Assembly: GCF_039523235.1 (NCBI RefSeq)
Contig: NZ_BAAAEX010000010.1
From: Castellaniella ginsengisoli
GTDB lineage: Bacteria > Pseudomonadota > Gammaproteobacteria > Burkholderiales > Burkholderiaceae_B
Length of the DNA stretch: 64,000 nucleotides
Strand: one strand, 5' to 3'
Shown here: one piece after another, positions 23,587-31,565 of the stretch
Position numbering within the stretch: position 1 is the stretch's first letter
Layout of the letters: each line of letters starts with the position of its first letter
Program-made: the position numbers and the translations under genes
Notes under the pieces: generated by a model
Databases searched by the model: none
The model's input: only the letters and a program-made list of their open reading frames with translations
Told to the model about the DNA's origin: nothing

Positions 23587-24135
23587 TCAGGCGTCGCGCC
23601 GGTTCCATAACGTATCGGTCACGCCGGCGGCGCGGTTCAGGAAGCGCGCCAGGACGAAGCACAGGTCCGAGAGGCGGTTCAGGTAGTGCAGGACGGGCGG
23701 ATTGACCGTGTCCGCCCGGGACAGTGTCACCACGGACCGTTCCGCCCGCCGGGCGAGGGTGCGGGCCATGTGGGCATGGGCGGCGGCCGGGCAGCCCCCG
23801 GGCAGGATGAACTCCTGCAGCGGGCCCAGTTCGGCGTTGTAGTGCTTCAGGGCGTCGTCCAGGCGCAGCACGTGTGCGTCCTTGAGCGCCGTCCAGCCCG
23901 GAATGCAGAGCTCTGCGCCCAGGTCGAACAGATCGTGCTGGATGCGATCCAGCAAGGCATCGATCTCGGCCGGCAGCGGCGCCGTGCGCCACAGACCGAT
24001 GGCGCTGTTCAGCTCATCGACGTCGCCCAACGCCATGATGCGCGGCGCGTCTTTGGGCACGCGGGTCTTGTCGCCCAGGCCGGTGGTGCCGTCATCGCCG
24101 GTGCGGGTGGAAACGATGGAAACGCGGATCGACAT
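23587..24135 (-). CDS. Cob(I)alamin adenosyltransferase (PduO type)
   Basis: This 182-residue protein has the PduO-type N-terminal motif STRTGDDGTTGLGD (residues 9-22, ATP binding), ALGDVDELNSAIGLWR (35-50), and the C-terminal RLSDLCFVLARFLNRAAG. It converts cob(I)alamin to adenosylcobalamin using ATP. No other cobalamin gene or riboswitch is nearby. It converges with the CMD gene. Confidence 0.93.
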   Translation of the reverse strand: MSIRVSIVSTRTGDDGTTGLGDKTRVPKDAPRIMALGDVDELNSAIGLWRTAPLPAEIDALLDRIQHDLFDLGAELCIPGWTALKDAHVLRLDDALKHYNAELGPLQEFILPGGCPAAAHAHMARTLARRAERSVVTLSRADTVNPPVLHYLNRLSDLCFVLARFLNRAAGVTDTLWNRRDA

Positions 24136-24166
24136 GGCAGGCTCCGGCAGATGAGGGGACGGCGAC

Positions 24167-24706
24167 TCAGGCCTGGCTGGCGAGCCGCTGCAGGGCTTCG
24201 CCCGTGACGCGCACCACCCGCCAGTCGTCCAGGATTTCGCCGCCATGGTGCTTGTAGAATTCGATGGCGTTCTCGTTCCAGTCCAGCACCACCCATTCGA
24301 AGCGGCCGCAGCCCAGTTCCACGGCCAGCGCCGCCAGATGCTTGAGCACCCAGCCGCCCAGGCCGCGTCCGCGGTGGGCGGGCGTGATGTAGACGTCTTC
24401 CAGGTACAGGCCGCGCCGGTCCAGGAAGCTGGAATAGTTGTGGAACCACATGATGTAGGCGATGGCCGTGCCTGGGTCTTCGAGGGTCGTGATGACCAGG
24501 CAGCGGGCGGCCGGCTCCGGGCCGAAGAAGCTGTGCGCCAGGCTGGCGTGCGTGGCCTGGAAGATATCGGTGAGTTTCTCGAATTCGGCCATTTCGCGCA
24601 TCAGGGCGTGGATGGCGGGGATGTCGGATTCGGTGGCGGGCCGCAGATCGTAGCCGGGGACGGGGGCAGGCAAGGGAGTCTCTGTTTCGCTGTATGCTTG
24701 GATCAA
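24167..24706 (-). CDS. GNAT family N-acetyltransferase (diamine acetyltransferase-like)
   Basis: This 179-residue protein has the GNAT fold with the acetyl-CoA loop YITPAHRGRGLGGWVLKHLA (about 106-125, R/Q-x-x-G-x-G/A form) and DWNENAIEFYKHHGGEI near the C-terminus, a wording typical of spermidine/diamine acetyltransferase relatives. The only start giving full length is a TTG at 24706 with no visible ribosome site, so the true start is uncertain. It is divergent from the CusF-like gene. Confidence 0.85.
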   Translation of the reverse strand: MIQAYSETETPLPAPVPGYDLRPATESDIPAIHALMREMAEFEKLTDIFQATHASLAHSFFGPEPAARCLVITTLEDPGTAIAYIMWFHNYSSFLDRRGLYLEDVYITPAHRGRGLGGWVLKHLAALAVELGCGRFEWVVLDWNENAIEFYKHHGGEILDDWRVVRVTGEALQRLASQA

Positions 24707-24724
24707 TCAACAGGAGTGTAGCCC

Positions 24725-25093
24725 ATGCCTTTTCATGCTCAGCAGGTTCGGCATCCGATGCGTTTCGGCGCCCTGATCCTGGCGGGCGGGATGCTGGCAG
24801 CGCCCGCCGTGCCGCCGCTCGCGGCCGTGGGCGCCTGGGCCCTGCCCGGCGTGGTGCTGGCGGCGGCGCCCGTGCAGGCCCGGGCCAGCGGCGAGGTCGT
24901 GCGCGTGGATGCGGCGGCCGGCAAGATCGCCATCCGCCACGGCGCCATCCCCAAGCTGGATCTTCCCGCCATGACGCTGGTCTACCGCGTCGATCCGTCG
25001 CGCCTGGCGGGGATCGCGGTGGGTGACCGGGTCGATTTCACGGCCGAGCGGGCCGGCGGCCAGTACCGGCTCGTCGAGCTGGAGAAAGACTAG
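24725..25093 (+). CDS. CusF-like periplasmic copper-binding domain protein with altered metal site
   Basis: This 122-residue protein has an N-terminal signal or membrane region with hydrophobic stretches up to about residue 52, then one CusF-type OB-fold domain: GEVVRVDAAAGKIAIRHG, IPKLDLPAMTLVYRV and GDRVDFTAER. CusF binds Cu(I)/Ag(I) with H36, W44, M47 and M49. Here the H (IRHG) and M47 (PAM) equivalents remain, but W44 and M49 are both Leu. An AGGAG site precedes the ATG. No CusCBA genes adjoin, so it may have another role. Confidence 0.8.
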   Translation: MPFHAQQVRHPMRFGALILAGGMLAAPAVPPLAAVGAWALPGVVLAAAPVQARASGEVVRVDAAAGKIAIRHGAIPKLDLPAMTLVYRVDPSRLAGIAVGDRVDFTAERAGGQYRLVELEKD

Positions 25094-25128
25094 GCTGCCG
25101 CCTCCGCCCGGCGCGCCGGGGGCGGACG

Positions 25129-26463
25129 CTACAGCACGTAGCGGGCCAAATCCTGGCTGCCGGCCGTTTCCGCCAGCTTGTCCTCGACGTAGGCGGCGTT
25201 GACCACGACGGTTTCCGCCCCAGGGCTGGCCGCCTCGAAGGACAGGTCCTCCAGCAGTTTTTCCATCACCGTGTACAGGCGCCGTGCGCCGATGTTCTCG
25301 GTGCGTTCATTGACGTCGAAGGCCAGTTCGGCCAGGCGCCGGACGCCGTCTTCGGTGAAGTCCAGCGTCACGTCCTCGGTGGCCAGCAGGGCGGCGTACT
25401 GCTTGGTCAGCGAGGCGTCGGTTTCGCTCAGGATGCGCACGAAGTCTTCGGCCGTCAGGGAATCCAGCTCCACCCGGATCGGGAAGCGCCCCTGCAGTTC
25501 GGGGATCAGGTCCGACGGCCTCGACAGATGGAAAGCGCCGGAGGCGATGAACAGGATGTGATCGGTGCGCACCATGCCGTACTTGGTGTTGACGGTGGTG
25601 CCTTCGACCAGCGGCAGCAGATCGCGCTGCACGCCCTGGCGCGAGACGTCGGCGCCGCCCTGCTCCTGGCGCGCGGCGATCTTGTCGATCTCGTCCAGGA
25701 AGACGATGCCGTGCTGCTCGGCCAGCGTGACCGCGTGAGCGCGCAGCTCTTCCTCGTTGATGCGCCGCGCGGCTTCTTCCTCGACCAGCAGGCGGAAGGC
25801 TTCCTTGACGGACAGCTTGCGCGATTTGGTCTTGCCCTGGGCCAGGCCGGCAAACATGCCGCGCAATTGTTCGGTCATTTCCTCCATGCCGGGGGGCGCC
25901 ATGATTTCCATGTGCGGCGGCGTCTGGGCGATCTCGATATCGATCTGCGTGTCGTCCAGCTTGCCCTCGCGCAGGCGCTTGCGGAAGATCTGGCGGGTGT
26001 TATTTTCCTCGCGCTCGGGTTCGCCATGGGCGTTGCGCGGCGGCGGCAGCAGGGCGTCCAGGATGCGGTCCTCGGCGGCGTCCTCGGCCTGGGTGCGCAC
26101 GCGGCGCATCTCGGTCTCGCGCGTCTGCTTGATGGCGACCTCGACCAGGTCGCGCACGATCGTGTCCACGTCGCGGCCCACATACCCCACTTCGGTGAAC
26201 TTGGTGGCCTCGATCTTGATGAAGGGGGCGTTGGCCAGGCGGGCCAGGCGGCGGGCGATCTCGGTCTTGCCCACGCCGGTCGGCCCGATCATCAGGATGT
26301 TCTTGGGCACGATTTCGTGGCGCAGGGGCTCGGGCACCTGCTGGCGGCGCCAGCGGTTGCGCAGCGCCACGGCCACCGACCGCTTGGCCTTGTCCTGGCC
26401 GACGATGTGCTTGTCCAGCTCCGAAACGATTTCCTTGGGGGTCATGGGGGTGGCATCAGACAT
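25129..26463 (-). CDS. hslU: ATP-dependent protease ATPase subunit HslU
   Basis: This 444-residue AAA+ ATPase has MTPKEIVSELDKHIVGQDKA at the start, Walker A GPTGVGKTE (about residues 60-68), the pore loop EVGYVGRDV, Walker B GIVFLDEIDKIA, and the C-terminal QDLARYVL that inserts into HslV. It unfolds substrates for the HslV peptidase in the cytoplasm. The start is set at the ATG whose CAT lies at 26461-26463, ten bases after hslV. Length is normal. Confidence 0.98.
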   Translation of the reverse strand: MSDATPMTPKEIVSELDKHIVGQDKAKRSVAVALRNRWRRQQVPEPLRHEIVPKNILMIGPTGVGKTEIARRLARLANAPFIKIEATKFTEVGYVGRDVDTIVRDLVEVAIKQTRETEMRRVRTQAEDAAEDRILDALLPPPRNAHGEPEREENNTRQIFRKRLREGKLDDTQIDIEIAQTPPHMEIMAPPGMEEMTEQLRGMFAGLAQGKTKSRKLSVKEAFRLLVEEEAARRINEEELRAHAVTLAEQHGIVFLDEIDKIAARQEQGGADVSRQGVQRDLLPLVEGTTVNTKYGMVRTDHILFIASGAFHLSRPSDLIPELQGRFPIRVELDSLTAEDFVRILSETDASLTKQYAALLATEDVTLDFTEDGVRRLAELAFDVNERTENIGARRLYTVMEKLLEDLSFEAASPGAETVVVNAAYVEDKLAETAGSQDLARYVL

Positions 26464-26473
26464 GGGGATGGGC

Positions 26474-27007
26474 CTAGAGCGTTTCGACGATATGGTTCTG
26501 GTTGGTGTAGATGCAGAGCTCCCCGGCGATTTCCAGGGATTTCTTGACGACCTCGGCGGGAGAGAGTTCCGTGGCGTCCAGCAGAGCGCGCGCAGCCGAC
26601 TGGGCATAGGCGCCGCCCGAACCGATGGCCGCGATACCGTGTTCGGGCTCCAGGACGTCGCCGTTGCCGGTCAGGATCAGGGTGTGTTCGCGGTCGGCCA
26701 CGATCAGCATGGCCTCCAGCCGGCGCAGCACGCGGTCGGTTCGCCAGTCGCGGGTCAGCTCCACGGCGGCGCGCATCAGGTGGCCCTGGTGCTTTTCCAG
26801 CTTGGCCTCGAAGCGTTCCTGCAGGGTGAAGGCGTCGGCCGTGGCGCCGGCGAACCCGGCCAGCACCTTGTCGTGATAAAGCCGGCGGATCTTGCGGGCC
26901 GTGCCCTTGATGACGATATTGCCCAGGGTGACCTGGCCGTCGCCGCCCAGGGCGACGTCATTGCCGCGCCGGACGCAGACGATGGTGGTGGCGTGAAATT
27001 GTTCCAT
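26474..27007 (-). CDS. hslV: ATP-dependent protease peptidase subunit HslV
   Basis: This 177-residue proteasome-like subunit starts MEQFHATTIVCVRR. Processing before TT exposes the N-terminal Thr nucleophile. It also has GDGQVTLGN, KVLAGFAGATADAF and ILTGNGDVLEPE. It forms the dodecameric peptidase of the HslVU complex. The 163 bases between it and dksA contain short GC-rich inverted repeats but no clear terminator or gene. Confidence 0.98.
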   Translation of the reverse strand: MEQFHATTIVCVRRGNDVALGGDGQVTLGNIVIKGTARKIRRLYHDKVLAGFAGATADAFTLQERFEAKLEKHQGHLMRAAVELTRDWRTDRVLRRLEAMLIVADREHTLILTGNGDVLEPEHGIAAIGSGGAYAQSAARALLDATELSPAEVVKKSLEIAGELCIYTNQNHIVETL

Positions 27008-27170
27008 GCGGTCCTCTTGGGTGGAGAGAACTACATGGGGGCGGGGGCGGGAACTTCAAGCGCTTCCTGGAGTTTGGTTGCCTGGGCGTGCCAGGCGGAG
27101 CACCCATCCCGCGAGGGGGCGATGATTGCGCGAGGTGCTGCGCAGCACGCGGTGAAGCCGTGCGCCCCCC

Positions 27171-27611
27171 TCAATCCCCGTAGAGCTTCTGGCGCATTTC
27201 GCGGCGCTCCTGCGCTTCGAGGGAGAGTGTGGCCGTGGGCCGGGCCAGCAGGCGGGCGATGCCGATAGGCTCGCCGGTTTCCTCGCACCAGCCGTATTCG
27301 CCGGAGTCGATGCGGGCGATGGACTGCTGGACTTTCTTCAGCAACTTGCGCTCGCGGTCGCGGGTGCGCAGTTCCAGTGCGTGTTCTTCTTCGATCGTCG
27401 CGCGGTCGGCCGGATCGGGCACGTACTGGGTTTCGCGCAGGTTCTCGGTCGTGGCGCCGGCATTGGTCAGGATTTCGTGTTCGAGCTGGTGCAGGCGTTC
27501 ACGGAAGAACGCCAGTTGGGCTTCGTTCATGTAGTCCTTTTCAGGCATCGCCAGCAGTTCTTTTTCCGTGAGCGGCTTGCCCGGAGACTTGGTGCTGGAT
27601 TTGGTAGCCAT
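27171..27611 (-). CDS. dksA: RNA polymerase-binding transcription factor DksA, single-cysteine form
   Basis: This 146-residue protein has the DksA coiled coil (about residues 30-110) with the tip DPADRATIEEEHALELRTRD, and a C-terminal globule YGWCEETGEPIGIARLLARPT followed by ATLSLEAQERRE. Classical DksA holds zinc with four Cys; here only one Cys (C-E-E-T-G) remains and the second pair is lost, so zinc binding is unlikely. This form is seen in Alcaligenaceae and alphaproteobacteria. It alters the RNA polymerase response to ppGpp. It lies next to hslV and a COG0523 metal GTPase. Confidence 0.95.
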   Translation of the reverse strand: MATKSSTKSPGKPLTEKELLAMPEKDYMNEAQLAFFRERLHQLEHEILTNAGATTENLRETQYVPDPADRATIEEEHALELRTRDRERKLLKKVQQSIARIDSGEYGWCEETGEPIGIARLLARPTATLSLEAQERREMRQKLYGD

Positions 27612-27688
27612 GTTGCGTCCTCTTTTTTATGTGCCTGGGCCTGTCTGCCGCGATCGTAAGGTACGGCGGGGCAGCGGTGTTGCGGTAT

Positions 27689-28798
27689 TCAGGCCAGGCA
27701 TTGTTCGAGCCCCTGGGTGAAGATGTCCTGGGGCAGTTTACGGCCGATGAAGACCATACGGGTATTCGGTTTTTCACTGGCTGGCCAGGGCCTGCCGGGT
27801 TCGGCGCCGAACATCATGTGTACGCCCTGGAACAGCATGCGCCGGTTGATGCCCTTGATGTACAGGATGCCCTTGTAGCGCAGCAGATCGGGGCCGTAGA
27901 CCTGGACGATGCCGCTCAGGAAGTCTTCCAGGCGTTCCGGATCGAAGGCGCGGTTGGAGCGGAACACGAAGGCGCCGATCTCGTCGTCGTGATGGGCATG
28001 ATGATGATCGTGGTGGCCATGGCCGCATGCGGGGCCGCAGTCGTGGTGGCCGTCTTCGTCGTCGTGGTCATGATCGTGGTGATCGTGCCCATGCGGGCCG
28101 TGATCATGGCCGGCGGCGTCCTCGGCCAGGAAGGCCGGGTCGATGTCCAGGATGGCGTCCAGATCGAAGCCGCTGACGTCCAGCAGGGCCTTCAGGTCGG
28201 TTTCCCCGAAGTGCGCGGGCATGATGGCGGCGCGCGGATTGATCCGAACCAGGCGGGCGCGCAAGGCCTGGTAGTCGGTTTCGTTGACCAGGTCTTTCTT
28301 GGAAATCAGGATGCGGTCCGCGAACCCGACCTGGCGCTGGGCCTCTTCCTGGCGGTCCAGGGTGGCCATGCCGTGCTTGGCATCCACCACCGTGACGACG
28401 GCATCCAGCCGATAGGCGGCGGCCACGTCGTCGTCCATGAAGAACGTCTGGCAGACCGGGCCGGGGTTGGCCATGCCCGTGGTCTCGATGATCACGCGGT
28501 CGAAGCGGACTTTGCCCCCGGCGCGCCGGTCGGCGAGGTCGTTCAGGGTACGGATCAGGTCGCCGCGCACGGTGCAGCAGACGCAGCCGTTGCTCAGCTC
28601 CACGACCTGCTCTTCGCTGTCCTGGATGATCAGGTCGTTGTCGATGTTTTCTTCGCCGAACTCATTCTCGATGACAGCGATGCGCTGGCCGTGGAATTCC
28701 GTCAGGATGCGGCGCAGCAGGGTGGTCTTGCCCGCGCCCAGGAAACCGGTGAGCACGGTGACCGGGATCAGGGCGTCGGCGGATGGAGCAGTATTCAT
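27689..28798 (-). CDS. COG0523 (CobW/ZNG) GTPase with His-rich metal-binding region
   Basis: This 369-residue G3E GTPase has Walker A TGFLGAGKTTLL (about residues 17-28), the metal site NGCVCCTVRGDL (CxCC), IIETTGMANPGP, SKKD as the G4 motif (Ser in place of the usual Asn), and a C-terminal CobW_C domain. Between them, roughly residues 227-270, is a stretch made almost only of His, Asp and Gly. Such proteins act as metallochaperones, mainly for zinc or cobalt. It lies downstream of the Met-rich peptide gene in the same direction. Confidence 0.92.
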   Translation of the reverse strand: MNTAPSADALIPVTVLTGFLGAGKTTLLRRILTEFHGQRIAVIENEFGEENIDNDLIIQDSEEQVVELSNGCVCCTVRGDLIRTLNDLADRRAGGKVRFDRVIIETTGMANPGPVCQTFFMDDDVAAAYRLDAVVTVVDAKHGMATLDRQEEAQRQVGFADRILISKKDLVNETDYQALRARLVRINPRAAIMPAHFGETDLKALLDVSGFDLDAILDIDPAFLAEDAAGHDHGPHGHDHHDHDHDDEDGHHDCGPACGHGHHDHHHAHHDDEIGAFVFRSNRAFDPERLEDFLSGIVQVYGPDLLRYKGILYIKGINRRMLFQGVHMMFGAEPGRPWPASEKPNTRMVFIGRKLPQDIFTQGLEQCLA

Positions 28799-28949
28799 GA
28801 TGGCCTCGAATGCGATGCGCCGTTCCCGCCCTTGTGCTGGCTGCGTCGGGTGCCGGTGGACGTGACCGTCCCGGCAGCGGGCAGGGTGCGGCGATCAGCA
28901 TGCGATTACATCATAGGCTCGGGTTTAGGGCAAACCCGGGATCCGGAAC

Positions 28950-29246
28950 TTATTTCTGCATGCTGCCTTTGTCCATCGATCCCTTGTCCATGGGCGTTTT
29001 GCCCATGGGGTCCATGGCGGCCTGATGCGTCTCGCCTCCCTTGGCCATCGACGCCGGCGAGGTGCTCGTTTTGTCCATGCCCATCTTGTCCATGCCCATC
29101 TGGCCCTTGTGCATGGCTTGTCCGGCCATCGGGGTTTTATCCATGCCCATGTGATCTTGCTGGCCCATCGGGCCGGCGGCGAAGGCCGGGAAGGCTCCCA
29201 GTGCGAGGCATGCGGAGAGTGCTGCGGTGGCGAACGGGGTTTTCAT
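28950..29246 (-). CDS. Secreted methionine-rich repeat peptide (MxKDx-type; MrpX-like)
   Basis: This 98-residue protein has a signal peptide (MKTPFATAALSACLALGAF then PAFA, cleaved before AGPMG) and a mature part of about 75 residues with 15 methionines, arranged in repeats such as MGMDK, TPMDKGSMDKGSM and GQMGMDKMGMDK. It has no cysteine and no globular domain. It matches pentapeptide MxKDx repeat proteins. In Azospira suillum a comparable periplasmic peptide, MrpX, is oxidised by hypochlorite and repaired by a YedY-type enzyme. Here it follows the YedY-like gene by 68 bases in the same direction, which supports the same role. Metal binding by Met and His is an alternative. Confidence 0.8.
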   Translation of the reverse strand: MKTPFATAALSACLALGAFPAFAAGPMGQQDHMGMDKTPMAGQAMHKGQMGMDKMGMDKTSTSPASMAKGGETHQAAMDPMGKTPMDKGSMDKGSMQK

Positions 29247-29314
29247 GATGTTTCCTTTTTCAAGGTTGGTCAAAATTGCGGCGGGTGCCGCAGGGAAAAG
29301 GGGACGCGCTCGTG

Positions 29315-30100
29315 TCAACTGCCGCCGAACCAGTTGTAGCCCTGGTCTTCCCAGTAGCCGCGGTTGAAGGTGTTGCTCACGAAAATGGCCTGGATGTGCT
29401 TGGGGTTCTTGTAGCCAAGCTTGGTGGGGATGCGCAGCTTCATGGGGAAACCGTATTTCGGCGGCAGCGGCCGGTCGTCCCAATCCAGGGCGATCAGCGT
29501 CTGGGGGTGCAGGGCGGTCGCCATGTCGATGCTGGTGTAGTAGTTGTCGGCGCAGTGGACGCCGACGTAGCGCGCACTCAGGTCGGCGCCGATCATGCGC
29601 AGAAAGTCGCTCAGGCGTGGGCCTGCCCATTTGCCGATCGCGCTCCAGCCCTCCACGCAGATGTGGCGCGTGACCTGCGAGTATCGGGGCAGCGTGCGCA
29701 GGTCGGCCAGCGACCACGGCTGTTTGCGGGCGACCAGGCCGGAGACCTCCAGCCTGAAATCCCCGGCATCGATGCGCGGCACCTGGTCTTCTCCGTAAAA
29801 CGCATTGAACGGAAAGGGGCGTGCGATCATGGAGTCCGGGTAGGTGGGCGCGAGTTGCGAAGGATCGAACAGCCGGCCCTGAACCCAGTCGTTGATCCGT
29901 GAGATTCGCGTCAATGCCGCCTCGGCCGTCGTGTCGTCGTCGATGACGCAGCCGCTGAGCAGGGACAGCCCGCCCAGTGTCAGTCCGCGCGTCAGGAACC
30001 GGCGGCGCGCCGCCAGCGGCAACCGCTTGCGCAGCAGGTTCTGCGCCTCGGCCGTGACGGCCTCGGCGTGGTCCTTGTGCCAGAAGGTGAAAGGCTTCAC
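29315..30100 (-). CDS. YedY/MsrP-like molybdopterin-dependent oxidoreductase, Tat-exported lipoprotein
   Basis: This 261-residue sulfite-oxidase-fold protein has a twin-arginine signal ARRRFLTRGL (R32-R33) followed by a lipobox LLSGC (C51), so it is likely Tat-exported and lipid-anchored. The molybdenum-ligand Cys is C148 in RHICVEGWSAIGKWAGPRLS, with VGVHCADNYYTSIDM and PPKYGFPMKLRIPTKLGYK further on. A GTG start at 30100 overlaps the cytochrome b stop (GTGA) and is preceded by AAGGAGAG. YedY/MsrP enzymes reduce methionine sulfoxide in periplasmic proteins using electrons from a membrane haem protein; the cytochrome b561 encoded just upstream fits that part. Confidence 0.88.
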   Translation of the reverse strand: MKPFTFWHKDHAEAVTAEAQNLLRKRLPLAARRRFLTRGLTLGGLSLLSGCVIDDDTTAEAALTRISRINDWVQGRLFDPSQLAPTYPDSMIARPFPFNAFYGEDQVPRIDAGDFRLEVSGLVARKQPWSLADLRTLPRYSQVTRHICVEGWSAIGKWAGPRLSDFLRMIGADLSARYVGVHCADNYYTSIDMATALHPQTLIALDWDDRPLPPKYGFPMKLRIPTKLGYKNPKHIQAIFVSNTFNRGYWEDQGYNWFGGS

Positions 30101-30753
30101 GATGCGCTCTCCTTGTCGCAATGGGGCGGGCGAGGCCCGCCGGATATCATGGCGAGCAGGGATCTGGGCACCAGCACGGCCATGCCGACATGGCCGGCTG
30201 CGAAGGCGACGAGGGCGGCCATGCCGTAAAAGTGCATCCGCCGGGCGGCGTCATAGCCGCCGAAAAGCTCGCGCAGTGTCGGGAATTGCACGGATTTCCA
30301 GACGGCCAGGCCGCTGAGCACCGCCAGGACGAGAGCCAGGATCGCGAACAGATAGGCGGCGCGCTGCACTTGGTTGTAGCGGCGCGGGTCCGAGTGATCG
30401 AGGCGTCCGGCCAGCGCACGCCGCGCGTCGTCCAGCACGCCGCGCGGCGTCACGGGAAACAGGCGCCGGGCCAGCCGGCCCGTGACCAGACCGAGACCCA
30501 GGTAGAGCAAACCGTTGAGGACGAGCAGCCACATGCCGGCAAAGTGCCACTGCAGCGCCCCGCCCAGCCAGCCGCCCAGCGTGATGTCGGCCGGAAACGT
30601 GAAATCGAACAGGGGCGATGCGTTGTAGATGCGCCAGCCGCTCATGGCCATGATCAGCAGGGCCAGGGCGTTGAGCCAATGCGTCGTGCGCAGCCACAGA
30701 GGATGGGGCGGGCCATCGTGCGCGGGGAGGAAAGAAGCGGGAGCGGATTTCAT
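30097..30753 (-). CDS. Cytochrome b561-type membrane protein, electron donor for the YedY-like enzyme
   Basis: This 218-residue protein has four predicted membrane spans and the di-haem b561 pattern RTTHWLNALALLIMAMSGW (first haem His), LQWHFAGMWLLVLNGLLYL, and HFYGMAALVAFAAGHVGMA near the end. It belongs to the cytochrome b561 / hydrogenase b-type family rather than to the MsrQ/YedZ ferric-reductase family. It heads an operon with the molybdoenzyme and the Met-rich peptide and should pass electrons from quinol to the molybdoenzyme. It is divergent from the response regulator gene; the 95-base gap carries both promoters. Confidence 0.87.
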   Translation of the reverse strand: MKSAPASFLPAHDGPPHPLWLRTTHWLNALALLIMAMSGWRIYNASPLFDFTFPADITLGGWLGGALQWHFAGMWLLVLNGLLYLGLGLVTGRLARRLFPVTPRGVLDDARRALAGRLDHSDPRRYNQVQRAAYLFAILALVLAVLSGLAVWKSVQFPTLRELFGGYDAARRMHFYGMAALVAFAAGHVGMAVLVPRSLLAMISGGPRPPHCDKESAS

Positions 30754-30848
30754 GGGCGCAGTATGGGAGGGCGGCGATCCCGGAATCCTCGCCGAAAGTT
30801 CAAAAAAACGTGATAAACCGGCGCGCCGTCCTGTCGGATAATGGACGA

Positions 30849-31565
30849 ATGGACACGCCCAAACGGATTCTGATCGTCGAGGATGACGATGACATCGCCG
30901 AACTTCTGCGCATGCACCTGAGCGACGAAGGCTATGACGCTGTGCGCGTTGCCGACGGCACCCAGGGCATGGCTGCGCTCGGGCAGGGGGGCTGGCATGC
31001 CCTGGTGCTCGATCTGATGCTGCCGGGCGTGGACGGCCTGGAGATCTGCCGTCGGGCGCGGGCCATGGCCTACTACATCCCCATCATCGTGACCAGTGCG
31101 CGGTCCAGCGAGGTGCATCGCATCCTGGGGCTGGAACTGGGGGCCGACGACTATCTGGCCAAACCGTTTTCCATGCTGGAACTCGTGGCGCGCGTGCGTG
31201 CGTTGCTGCGGCGCAGCGACGCCCTGGCGCGCAATGCCCGGCTGGATGCCGGGGTGCTCGTGCTGGGCGGGCTCAGCATCGATCCGATCGCGCGGGAAGT
31301 GCGCCTGGACGAGCAGCCGGTGGAACTGACGCCGCGTGAATTCGATCTGCTGCATTTCTTTGCCCGCCACCCCGGCAGGGTGTTCTCGCGCCTCGACTTG
31401 CTCAATCAGGTCTGGGGCTATCGGCACGATGGCTACGAGCACACGGTGAATACGCACATCAACCGGCTGCGCATGAAGATCGAACGGAATCCGTCCGAGC
31501 CCCGCCTGATCCTGACGGTCTGGGGGCGCGGCTATAAATGGGCGGAGGGCCCGGCGCCATGCTGA
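30849..31565 (+). CDS. OmpR-family response regulator
   Basis: This 238-residue regulator has a receiver domain with acidic pocket EDDDD (11-15), phosphoacceptor D55 in LVLDLMLPG and KPFSMLELVARVRALL, then a winged-helix DNA-binding domain ending VWGRGYKW. A GATAAT at 30837-30842 ends six bases before the ATG, so the mRNA may be leaderless. The kinase gene overlaps its end. Placement beside the oxidative repair operon parallels E. coli hprRS (yedWV) near msrPQ, so control of that operon is the likely job. Confidence 0.93.
   Translation: MDTPKRILIVEDDDDIAELLRMHLSDEGYDAVRVADGTQGMAALGQGGWHALVLDLMLPGVDGLEICRRARAMAYYIPIIVTSARSSEVHRILGLELGADDYLAKPFSMLELVARVRALLRRSDALARNARLDAGVLVLGGLSIDPIAREVRLDEQPVELTPREFDLLHFFARHPGRVFSRLDLLNQVWGYRHDGYEHTVNTHINRLRMKIERNPSEPRLILTVWGRGYKWAEGPAPC

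Noticed and set aside
23587..24135. Cobalamin riboswitch near the cob(I)alamin adenosyltransferase gene
   Set aside because: The upstream bases between it and the GNAT gene are only 31 long and hold no B12-box-like sequence.
27008..27170. Palindromes such as GTGCTGCGCAGCAC as a terminator or small RNA between dksA and hslV
   Set aside because: Stems are short, lack a T-run and are common by chance in DNA of this composition.
30097..30753. MsrQ/YedZ assignment for the cytochrome
   Set aside because: The haem-binding wording and four-span layout fit the cytochrome b561 family, not the ferric-reductase-like MsrQ fold.
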